A DNA stretch of 64,000 nt, from contig JAJKFJ010021811.1 of NCBI GenBank assembly GCA_027382625.1, positions 214,893 to 278,892 on the forward strand, written 5' to 3'. Shown one piece after another: positions 37,401-49,400 of the stretch (its first letter is position 1; each line of letters opens with the position of its first letter). Origin of the DNA: Tetmemena sp. SeJ-2015. Lineage: Eukaryota; Ciliophora; Spirotrichea; Sporadotrichida; Oxytrichidae. A program made the translations under genes and the position numbers. Under the pieces are notes generated by a model. It saw nothing but the letters and a program-made list of their open reading frames with translations. It did no database searches and was not told the DNA's origin.

Positions 37401-40400
37401 GAATTGAAAAAAAAGGTTCAGACATGTTGTTCAATTTATATAAGAGCTTAGTCTCATTTACAGACTAATTTGCGAGTGAGAACTTTTTCTCTGCTTTCAT
37501 TCTACTTAATTAAAGATAAAAGTAGGCATCTATAACTTTTTTTAGCATTAATTCGAGTTTTGCTTCACAGCATCTTGAATTTCTTTCCTATGATTCACTA
37601 GATGAAAGGCATTTGATCAATTGCAAATATAAAAACTTTGCGACTACGTTAGCGTTCCATTATTTCATAATAATCGAAGAACGGCTTGAACTAGTTGTTC
37701 AAATCGTCTAAGTATAGTATTTACATATTCTATCAATCATATACTGCTTGTAAGTGTCAATACTCTTCAAGGTAATAATTATGATTTTCTTGAAAGATAC
37801 TTCATGAACCAGAAGATTTCAATGTCCTTATCCTCGTATTAAAAACTATATTCCAATAGCAAATAGTGCTTGTAAACTTCATGGAGGAGCTATATATATG
37901 CATTCAACTTTGTTAGGTGCATCTTTAATGAAATCTCTAGTTGAAACTAGCTCTCTTTCGTTGTTTGGATCTGCCATAATTGCAGCATTCATATCTTTAA
38001 TAAGTTAAAGATGGAAAAGGGAATATTATTTAAATCTTAGTAGGTTTTATTGATGTGCTCCACAGATTTTTAGCAGTATCTATTCACACCCTCGAGTAGC
38101 TTTTCTTTTATCTTCTCAGAATTAAATTGATCTCATCGTAGGCAATCTTATAGTGCATGATCTTCTATTTAAAAAAGCTCTCATCTAAGGGGAAGTTTGA
38201 TGCTAAATTTATCTATAAGGGCTGTTTTCGTAGGATTAAGAATTAGCTTGTAATATAGATAGAATTGATTTTTTCATTTGTCTAACGTATTCCTCTTCGA
38301 CGACTCTCATAAGGTACTTGAAAGTTGCATAGACTTTGTCATCTCATTTTGTCACTTTCTCTGACACACTTGCTTAGGAAGTTATATCTTCTCTCCTTAG
38401 AGAGAACTGATACTTAATCTGAACATACTTTTCCAAGTTTGTGAATCTTAGCTCTGCCTCAACGATGGCTTGCCTTTCTTTACACATATTCACTCTTTCT
38501 CTCTTTAATTAACAACTCTCTTTTGCTTCTCTTGTCCTGTATTATAAACTATGACCACAAACTTTCTTTCCTTGTAGTTGTAGTCAGTAACTCATATGGC
38601 TTCCAGAGGTATTCTTTACCCTCAAAGACGGGGGAGAGAGCGTGGGGTTAGCCAGGTCTGGCTTTGCAGTATTCAACCCACTATTCAATAGTCTTGTCCT
38701 CTTCCCATGTGTCGTATCTAGTGAGAGTCTTTGTGTTGGGAAGACTCGGGTCATTGAAGATCTCATACTCCTTTTCAAGAATAAAAATTTATAACCAGTT
38801 GGGTTTACTCCTGGGTAGCTTGATAATTTCATATAGTTTCTCTGAAATTAAACTTGCTTTCTTATTACATTGGCATGTCTGGCAGGATATCTAATACAAA
38901 GTTTAGTGCTAATTTAAATTAAATAAGAATCTTAGGTTATAATAAAATTTGAAAAAGTTGGCACTCACCTTCACGGACTCAAAACTTAAAATTAAAAAAT
39001 TGCAATCTTCTGACTACCAACCTTGGAGTAAAAATATTTTGCACATAGGAATTGTAAAGTGAATTTAAGTGAGAATTTAGAAATAAAATCAACATCATCT
39101 TAAAGCGATATCTCAATCGTTAAGTTGATAAAAGTCGAAATTAATGCTTTTGATCGTGCTTCTTGAGCATAGAAAGTTGGATATGCAAATTCAATTTCAT
39201 AATAAACACTTCCTGCTCTGAATTCCATCTGCAAATATAAAAGGAAGAGTCCGAACACAAAAGCACCATCTGAGAATAAAAGTCTTACCATTATCAATCC
39301 ATTCTTGCATGAATTTTATATCCACACAAGAGGCCAAAGGTTTGAGTGAAGGATAGCTAAATATAGTTGTTATCGAATAGACTATTTGCTACAGCCTCTA
39401 AATCTATTTCAATAAAATGTCCTCGTATTTGATAGGGTGCTTCTTTGATTAAGGTTTTATTGAGAACTTGTAGTTGTCCTTTAAGACATCATAAAAATTA
39501 AAGCCCTTCTATCCATAGGATCAGTAACTCTACCTCGATCGATATTGTACTTATTTTATGATGCAGAGAATTCATAGGGGATGTTCCAACTCATGTAAAA
39601 TGCAATAGTACTAAATTATTTTACTCTGCAAGCTTTTGAGAATTAGGATGAGCTTTTAAATGGCTGGGATGACTTTATCTGGTCTCAAGATTCTCTGAAA
39701 TATATTCTATAAAGAGGAGGATAGATAAACATTCATTAAATCTGCGAGCACGAAGAATAATCTTGAAACTCTAACAGCTACTAATTGATTTCCTTATTAC
39801 TTCATTTCCTTAAGCTGCTGCTCTATTTGCTTGCACTATTCCTTTGACTTTAAATTACAACAAGCTCATCATCTTCCAAGATATTGTCTGAATACTATGC
39901 TCATCTTGTCCTATAGCTCGAACATCTTCCTTTCGTTATCTGCTTTTTGAACGATATCTATAAAGCCTTTTCATATCTCTGGGGTTCTTCATGCTTTTTG
40001 AATTTGAGCATTTGATAATTAATTAGGAGTGAGAAGTTCAACATAGTGACTTTGACACAGACTTCTAAAGTATTACTAAGCTCTATCTCTCTCTCTGTAT
40101 TTAGTTTTCATTATTGCTCTTGATGTTGAATGACTTGATCATGCTAATCCAGTTCTTGACACAATCTTGTCTGTAAATCTACGTGAACACTCCCAAATAA
40201 GCAATGATTCCTGAAAATAAGTTACCACTTATTCTAAACTAAATTCTCTCTGCTTGCCTTGTTAGTGACAAGTGAGTTCTGCCAGTTGATATTTTCAGAG
40301 GCAAGCTTATCTATCAAACTTCCTGCTCTCTTATACTTCTTTTCGCAGTCGTCCTTAAAAAAATTATAGCATAATCATTTAACCTTCTGTGCCTTAAGCT

Positions 40401-43400
40401 TCTCTTCTTCATTCTTTGTGGTCTCAAATTCATCCATCAATTTCTTCATTTGAGCCTCCACTGCTTTAAGTCTATCGAGAGCTTCATCCCAAATCTTTTG
40501 TGCGTCACGAGAAGCCTCTTGAGCTTCCTTGAGTTATTGCTGCTTAGGTCTAACCACCTTCATAGCCTCATCATACTGCACAATAGCTCTCACCCACTTG
40601 GCAAGACCCCAGGCTGCCTTTGATGCTACCTTAAGCACAACACTTATTAATTTGAGGCTTAAGCTTTTCTATAATGTCTAGATTGATGTTATCCTTCTGA
40701 TTAAACGATATATAAGAGGTCAGGACTCAAGAGTTTATACATATTGAAGAGACATTTCCTCCCTTAACTTTCTCAGGAGGTACACCGAACATGATAAACC
40801 ATCTATGATTTGTGTTGATCAAATTATCGGTTCGCATTAGTTTACACATGGTCTTCATCACAAGAATAGTACTTAAAGCATATTTGAAACCTCTGATTTC
40901 CACGATATCGTTTTTGTCGAGTTCGGAGACGGCTTTCATGGCTGCATTGTAAATAGGCATGACTCTAGAAAGCTCCTCCTCGCAATCCTTCTGTATTCCA
41001 TCAGCATTTTCTTTCTTGCTTAGAATCATGCTAAGACATTGAAGTTTGGGCATAAGATCTTGCAGTTCAATGATCTTGAGTACTCTACTTTCTCATACTT
41101 GGCTATGATAGTGTTGACATTAAATTAGATAATGACCCAGCAAGGTCTGGAATGTCTTAATGAGCACAAGATAACTTGTGGGTGTAACGTAGTAGTATCT
41201 CTTTAACTCTTATTATAATATATACGTGGTCAATAAGATATGTAAATTTTACTATTTATGTATAGTAGTATCTATGTGTGAGTTGAGAAACTCTTTCTTG
41301 CATATCAACGCAGATCTGAATGATACCTTGCAAATTAATTTATATTTTTCTCAAGCTCAATTTGATTCAAGAAATGCTCTGCCACTGATTGCAAAGCTTC
41401 CTTTATTTAATTTTAAAGACTTTACAACAGTTAACAAGAGATGGGAACATTCTAAGTATGCAAAGTTTGGAATCTCACCGTTGTTCAAAATTTATATGAA
41501 GCTCTCATAGCTTGCGATGAAAGTTCATATAGAGCCCCCAACTCCGACAAGAAGTCCACATAAATCGAAAATAGCATTGAACTGATTGTAGTCTACAAGG
41601 CAAAATTAATTCACAAATTTAGTTGCAAATTTGAACTATTTTTCTATTATTTTTATAACTTTAGCATCCTCTTGCTTCCAATCATAAAGTGCTAATTTTT
41701 TATAATCGAACATCATTGTCATAGTTGGCTTTAAATAATTAATTTTCAATCCAAACAGCATCGACAGGTCCACAAATTTTTAAGAATAATAATAGATTTC
41801 CAAAAGCAGCTAGACCCTTGAAAAACTTAGCCATAGCTAAATAGTCAAGACCATCAGAGCAGTTTTAATAAGTTATTTATCAAGAATTCTCTCTTGAACA
41901 TTTAGGTCTGATCTCACAAAAGGTTTTTATGATCCTGACCCAATTGGTTCTCTTTACCTTAAGCTTTTGCTCTTTAATATTTCTGAGTGATTTCCTCATA
42001 ACGTTTTCTATCTCAATCATCTTACTTATTGCATTTTCTTCGAGATACTCATTCAAACATAAAGTTATTTTTCTCTTTCAATGAGGTCTATGATGCCTTG
42101 AAATATTCGCAGAATAAAAAGAATTGTGAATGTCATCGGAAGCAAAGATAGTTGCAAATCCTGATACTCATTTGTTCAATTTGGTTTCCCAGAGCTTAGT
42201 CTCTTAAAAAATAAATCTTGATTTTAATTTAAAGAATTGATTTTCATTTTCTCAACAGTTACATCCTCTCTCTATCTATGACCTTAAAATTTTTGATGAG
42301 CTATTTCTCCATGAAGGCTTCTATTCTCTTCTTGAATATATTTAATTTTATCTTTAGTCAGCTTCGTATGCGATACTTGTATATAGTTAAGAGTTGAATT
42401 GCTTGATCTTCTCAAAGGCGTTAGAGAGATTCAATCCAAAAAAGAGAGATCGTTGAACTTCTTTATCTTTTCAAACATTAAAACTCAACTGATTTCCAAA
42501 GGCCATTACTTCATGAAAAAAGAATATCCTCGTATTTGTAAGAGAAGTCTTCCAAAATATTCTATAGGAGCTACGAAAGCTATTCAACTTTTTTAAAATC
42601 TGATAAGTAAATATCTGAATAAGGGATAGTCAACAATTCACTACTAAAGATTTAATTTAAAGTAAACTATGGATTAATTGTGAACGTCGTTAGAAAGGTT
42701 CATGATGAATTCTACTATCCTTTTCCTCGCCATTAAAGAGCTCTTTAAGACTTTTTATATCTTATTTCTTAGTAAAGATCTTAGTCATGCCAACTTTAAA
42801 ATGTTCAAAAAGCCTAACTGGAATCTTAAGCTTCAAAATCATTATAGATTATTTGAGAACGATGCATTTTTTCATTTGCATCTATATACCTTTGTCAGGA
42901 TCAAACTTGTCACTTTTATATTTAAAAAGCATAATTTCAAGAATCTTAAGTGCCTCCTGGGAATATTAACTTTCTCTGATGACGTTTTTATGCTTTCTTA
43001 TATCATTTTATTATAATGAGCATGTCTGGCCGGCAAGCCCTAAATTTAAATGTCACATTTAAAAATATCCATTGAATATTTTGTTAATCCTTTAAATTAT
43101 TTATTAGTTAAGTTGAGTAAGCATGGCGACTCCTCTCTTGACCCAATGCTTTTGGCTTTTTTAAAGTTAGATAGGAATATTATGAATGTCCTGTGGTTGA
43201 CAAGGTACCAGCTCTTCTAGATGTCTTGTAGACAGGGCACATATATGTCTATAAATAACTTAATAAGTAAATGTGAACTTACGTGTTTAGCTTCAATCAA
43301 ATTTAAATTGAGCCATATGTGAGGTACAGTAGAGAATAGAAGCTTAGGGAAGGATTCGGACAACACTTACATAGATAATAAAGATGTATGTTTTCAATCT

Positions 43401-46400
43401 GCAACCTTCGAGGAAGAGTCTAATAAAATCATCTGAGGCTGAGTGAGTCAATATATGTATATAGGATGAGCCTCTCACCTCACTAAGAAGCTTATTGAAT
43501 CTCAAAAGCTCACAATATATTTGTAGAGACCGAAAACTTCTGTGAGGTCGTTAATAGGCATCTGCTCCTTATCTTAAAAGTCTAAATTATGGTAACTCTA
43601 CCTCCATAGTTAGCCTCTGCTACCATGTATTTCAAGTTATTTTTAAAGGAATCTCTTGGAAGTCCTTCAGGAACATGAATAGTTGAGATTGCGAAATTCT
43701 CAGATCTGATGCAGAAAATTAATTTCTTTCTGTAAATTAGCAATATCTTCAAGGCTATAGGCTTGGGGGATGCCTCGATTTCAGCCTCATCAATTGCAAG
43801 GTAATAAAAAAGAAATTCATTCTCATCTATAGAGTAAGCCATATTCTGAAAGCACTGCCTTTATTCAAAATTTTCAAATCATTATAAAGTAAATCTAAAA
43901 AAATAATGGGCATGAATGAAGGAGCAAGATGGCAGTTTTAAGTGTGTTGATAGATGGCCTCCTTAGCTTTCTCACTCTAACCTTGTCCCAATGAGAGTGA
44001 CTTCCATCTTACTTTAGCATTAATCGCATCAAAAGTGATTTTCTGCTCCTGGAGACAATACGAAAATCACAGGAGTCTTGTTAGTTGAATCAGAGAATGA
44101 TTTAGCCAAGTCAAATGGTGGAGGTAATATACTTAAACAATTGTGAATGTGAGTTTCAAAGATGGGTAATCTGCACGTGAAGAAGATTTCTGGACATTTC
44201 TAATATTGAGGCCCACTGTTTGTCAGATAGCCATCCATAATCATCTATTTTAGTAGCACCAGTCATAAGGAATCTTCTTCTTATAGATCATACAGAAGAA
44301 CTTGAGAGAGTATAAATTTCAGTTTTTCTCAAACCATTCTAACTTTGACTCATCGAGGGTTATCACAAGCTCATTTTTTAGAAATTTGAACGATGAACTG
44401 ATTTCTCTTTTCATTAAAGAGATTATGTTAATTCATGCTTAACGACAATACTGAGCATAATTTTCCTCTCTTTAAAATATGTTGACACAGACTTCTGGGC
44501 TGTAATGAGGTCTTGAAAGCATTTTTCTTGTTATTATATTTATTCAAAGTATTCCACTGGGTTATCTCCGATTCTTAGGTACATCAAACTACCCTATATT
44601 TATAAGATCTTATTCTTCTCCTCCATCTTCTTGATCTATTAAAAAGAGGCCATCTCTCTGAGTTTTCTAGAATAGACTTTCATTAGTGCATTTTAAGATT
44701 CCTGAACTGACAAGGATATCTCCAACTAAATTTTAGCTTTAAATCCATGCTCAAGAGTTTCTTCTTTGCTGGCTCCCAGAAATCCCATTGCACTTCCTTG
44801 ACATTTACTACCCCATTATATTGATTTAAGAATATTTTCTTTCTTGCCCTTAGCTATAGCCTCCTCAGCTTCGACCTCCTTAGTTTTCTCTGCTACTTGC
44901 TTCTTTTGCTTATCAATGTCTATCATCATTATAGCTGTCTGTTTCTACTTCTCTTGAAGTTTGGAGAAAATTAAACTATGATAGAGAGTTCAATTTGAAG
45001 TCTGTTTACTTCTTTAGATGCATGCACTAGCTAGTCAAGACCTTTCTCATGTATCTCAATAACTTTGACATGCTTTCTCTTTTGACCCAGCAAAATATAG
45101 AAGATTGAAAATCGATAAAATCTACTATATATTTTGTGTTGTGCTATCGACTGGTTCTTTCCCTAAATGCTCAATAGCGAAACGAAAAGCACAAAGATTG
45201 AATTATAATAAACTTTCAAATCTGTAAAGGGCTTCTTGGTAGTGTCATTATCACACTATTCACTAAATGAGGCAAATAGGAGTGGCTCTACCTCAACTAT
45301 CGATTTCCACTCTCTCTTGAACTTTTCTTTGATGATATCCTTGAGCAGGTCATCAAACTTGATTCTATCCTCATCACTGATCAATCTGTCTTGGAAGACT
45401 CTTAAGCACTCATGAGCCCAGAGTTTGACCATCTCACTTTCGTTTCTTACTCCCTTTGGAGAAGCCTTTGAAATTCAACTATCAATTAATCACAGACTTT
45501 GCTCACATCTCTCAAGTTATAGGTGTAGTGAGACTTTGCAGGGGTTGGTCTGAACTTCTCAGAAATACTCTTGTAGATGAAAATTGTGTTAGAGACCAAG
45601 CTATCTCTCATTCCTTGAATAGCCTTTGAGTAGGAGGGGTTTGAATTTATAAGGAAGAACCATTCCTCGTATTATGAGAGATAAATAAGAGCTGTGATAA
45701 TGAAAATGTAGTTCAAACTCTCCTGAGAGTATGGTTCGATGTAAATGACGTTGAAGTGTATTTATTGAATTTAGCAGTGATATGATTTCTTCCACCTCCT
45801 GGGGGACCCATAGCAGTCACAAACTTGATAGATTAGATGAATCTGAAATCCTTCTCATTGGTATCAATGTCATACCATCCACCATAGTCCATCCACTATC
45901 TCAAAAGTTCAGTCAAACTTAGATCCGATTTTGAGCTCCATAAACTTCTTTTTGTGGCATGTTCAAGTCATCAACGAATGGTTAATTAAGTTTAAATTTT
46001 CTTTCCAAGAGGAGGGCCATAGACTCCCTTTCTTCTCTTTTCCATCTTTCCATCTATGATTCTTTGAGTTTAGTTGGCGCTAGTTTGGGCAGAGAATGAC
46101 TTAAATAGAGGAGATGTAAGTATAGGTCTGATTATCAAATGAGTTCTTGAGTTCATTTGCAATTGAAATACTCTTACCTAGCAAATAAGTAGTTAGACCG
46201 CAAATCATGGGATGCTTGTCACAGTTAATAAGAGTGTTGAGGAGTTTGTTCATTCTAAACTTTGAAATTTAGAATTCGTACTTTGAATAACCCTAAATTT
46301 ATTTTCTACGGTTTAATAGAGTCAATGGTTGGGACGATAAGTCTTGAGTAAGAAACGTCCTTTGGCACAACAAAAGGTGGGATAGTCTTGAGCCAGTTGA

Positions 46401-49400
46401 TCCAGTTAATCTTGTCTCTGTCATCGCAATAAATTAATTATTCCTCCAAGTTTGACATTGATTTTCTTGGCTTCAAAATTAGGGATCTCAAGTTTATGCT
46501 TTGTGTTGACATCCTTCTTGTCCAAGGATTTCTTGTGCTCAAATTTTAAAAATTGAACTGAAAAGAGAACAGCATTGATGCACATTTCCTCTGCTTCTCT
46601 GGGTACTTTAGCATCCCAAATAATTTCATAAACGTAGCAGTTTTTGGATTAGAGTTTATATTTAATAGAGAGATCAGCAAGATAGTGCATTCATTCATTA
46701 GGAAAGGCAAAATCTCTAATCTTGATAGCGAGGACTCCATCACTCCATTCTCCGCTATCCATATCAAACTTTCCATAAAGCTAGTCTTGCAGAATACTCT
46801 TGGGATTAATGTAGTAACATAGCACATTTACAAAGTTAGGATCATCCTTTATCAAACTCATACCTCTCTAATTTGAGGATAGATTTTCCAGAGTAAGATC
46901 TTCCTACCACCATCAATCTCATTCGATAGTCTCATAGAGTTAGATACACTTGTCAATGAATTTATGATAAAGATAAGGAAGTAAATTTTTCTCAACACAT
47001 CCTTCGTGCATAGCGGTAATAAGTTTCTCATAGTCAGGTTGAGGAAGAGTAACTCCAGGGAAGAGATCGCTGGTAATACCCAAGAAAAGAGGAATATCGT
47101 TTGAGGTAAACTTGGGGAGATTTACATCGTTCAAGGCTCTGAGACCAATATATCTCTCAGGAGTTTATGATTGTTTTCTTCTTAAATTACCGCAAGCTGT
47201 CAAAATAGCTTTAAGGGCTCTCATTCCAAAGTCATAGTGATCTTGAAAATACAAAACTGCTCACTAGAAAGTCTGAGTGAGGCAACTCATTTTTTTTTTC
47301 AAAGATGAACTTTCTCTTCTTGAGATCCTTAGAATTATTTCTCTATAAATGAGGATTGCCTTTGGCAAGATCCTGTAATTTTCCAGTTCCGGCGGGGCCC
47401 TCTGGTGCTCCAAATTCAAAGAGTTCTGTAACATCTATCAGTAAGGGGAGTAATAACCAGTCCTAGTGAGTTTCCTAGATACTCATATCCGTAATCAATA
47501 ATGGCTGTAACCATCTTCACTCTGAGTTTAAATTTCATTTCCAGCTTACCAATCAAAGTCATAGACACTCTTAATTTCCTTGGCCATAAGGTCAATTACA
47601 ACGTCTCTTGCATGCACATCAATAATGAGTGAGTATAAGAAAATCTTCGATTTAGCTTTGAAGAATTTTTTCCTTTTAAGATTCAAGTCCGACATATCCA
47701 GACTCTTTAATAGCTGCCTTTAACCTTCAGTTGTCCAGTGAGTTTGATTCAAAGGCAAGTACAATTTGTCCTGGCCACTCTCTGACCCAATTATTCTAAT
47801 GATTTACCTTATGGTAAGCTGAAAGACTCTCCTTGCAAATCTTTCTGATTATTATATATCAAGCATCCTGAGTAATTTATTGTCGAAAAGTACCTCTTCA
47901 CCTTCCTAACTTATCATTTCCATAGAAAAAATTTTTTTTTTTATCAGAAATTAACTTTAAAAAATAAAATTGGTTTCACACTTGTCCATATGAGGCTGTA
48001 CAGCTCTTGGCTCTTTGGTCTGAGCCCCCCAAGAAAGCAAAAAGAGAAAGATCTTCCCCCCTTTTTTTTCTAAAAAAGTAAAAAATTTCCTGGGGAATAT
48101 CAATCTCTTTTCTTTAACATTCTAATTCAAACTCTTTTAAATTCTATCGAGTTTTTTGTTTGCATCCTCGAAGGATTGCTTGATGTTTTCTCTTTCTCAT
48201 TTAATATTTAGTTGATGATGCCTGGATCACTTTCAATTGCATCCATGGTTTGCTTCCAAAGGGTGTCTACATCCTTAAACCAAGAACCCTCATTTGGCAT
48301 TTGCTTGTGAATGAAATATTATCAACGACTATAAATTTTAATCTAAGTTCTTTGGCACTTTGCTACCTCTTCTATGAGTTCAGACATGAACAAAATTCTA
48401 AAGTCTCATTTCTAAGTTTACCCTTCATGAATTGGGAACCAAGCATAGCTTGAGTAGAAACAATCTAGTCATCAAGCTTTGCATTTACATCGTCATAAGC
48501 CTTGAGGACATAGGTCTTTCCTTTGTAAGGGAAGAGAGTTAGAGTGAATAGCTTCATTTCTTCTTTCATGGTCTTGAGTTTCTTTGCGAGTGAATATTTT
48601 TAATTACTTTCATTGTGATTTCTTCAATTTCTTCGATGTACTTGTGGAATTCCAAGGTCTTCATTTTTCCTAAAATTAAGGGCACATCCTCTCTCTCAAG
48701 AGCTGGTTGCTTCACAGATATTAAAAACTTACGATGGGTTAAATTTCCTTCCAATCTTCTTCCAAAATTGCTTCAGATGAAAGCTTTTTCATTTTAATTG
48801 CAAGTTCTCCATAAGTTAAAAATCTCTTCTTTTATTCCATAGCTACCTCTGCAGTCTCAGGGTAATCATCAAGTAGCTTTTTGTACAATTAGAAGCATGA
48901 CTGATGCCAAGAATTAATTGAGGAAGTAACAGCAGCCGCATCCATCTTTGCATCTTTAATAAATATAAGTTCCATTCTTTGATGCTATAGTCAGCAAAAA
49001 ATGATTGAATTCGATACTTGTAAGATCGAAGAACTTCTATTTTAATTCTAAGTCAGGATACTCACTTCTAGGTTGATTAAATAGAGACTCCCTATCGTTG
49101 AATTCTATGGTGGCTTTTTAAAGAGAGATTCTCCTTAAGATTGAAGGCATCAGCTGAGTATTCAGTTATAGCTGAGAGATCTATCACAAATTTTCAAAGT
49201 GCTGCTTGTTAATAAAGTAAAATGCTCTTCAAGAACAAGTCTTTTTCTTGCTCAAGTTTAGTTGTGAAGATAACTTCCTTATTCTGGATTTAATAACTTC
49301 CATCTGTTAATGAGGAACTGATTTCCTATTTTTCAAAATTTTATGTCCACTAAATATATCTTATCTTCTCGGCTTGATGACCAAGATTCTATTTCATGTT

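Larger units (their letters stand above)
31500..38950 (-). other. Dynein locus, pass 3
   Basis: N-terminal pieces ([28 protein letters not shown]; about 38590-38800), linker end WMYLEPIF (about 37390) and [16 protein letters not shown] (about 37300), AAA1 from TESVKDL through [20 protein letters not shown] and [19 protein letters not shown] (36460-36985), AAA3 GPTGTGKS (about 35650), AAA4 [13 protein letters not shown] and [13 protein letters not shown] (34860-35110), [14 protein letters not shown] (about 34660), AAA5 [19 protein letters not shown] (about 33910-33970), [14 protein letters not shown] and [17 protein letters not shown] (33340-33600), [19 protein letters not shown] (about 32250-32300), [18 protein letters not shown] (about 31740), IDQIDFDFEV and [11 protein letters not shown] (about 31600). 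Missing here: SDGLDYLAM of AAA1 and the whole stalk. Confidence 0.85.

Noticed and set aside
35000..48000. Unpolished long-read errors as the cause of broken dynein frames
   Set aside because: First considered because of the many frame breaks. Random errors do not create matched 6-9 nt repeats at block edges or place each missing block in another pass. Local errors may still exist.
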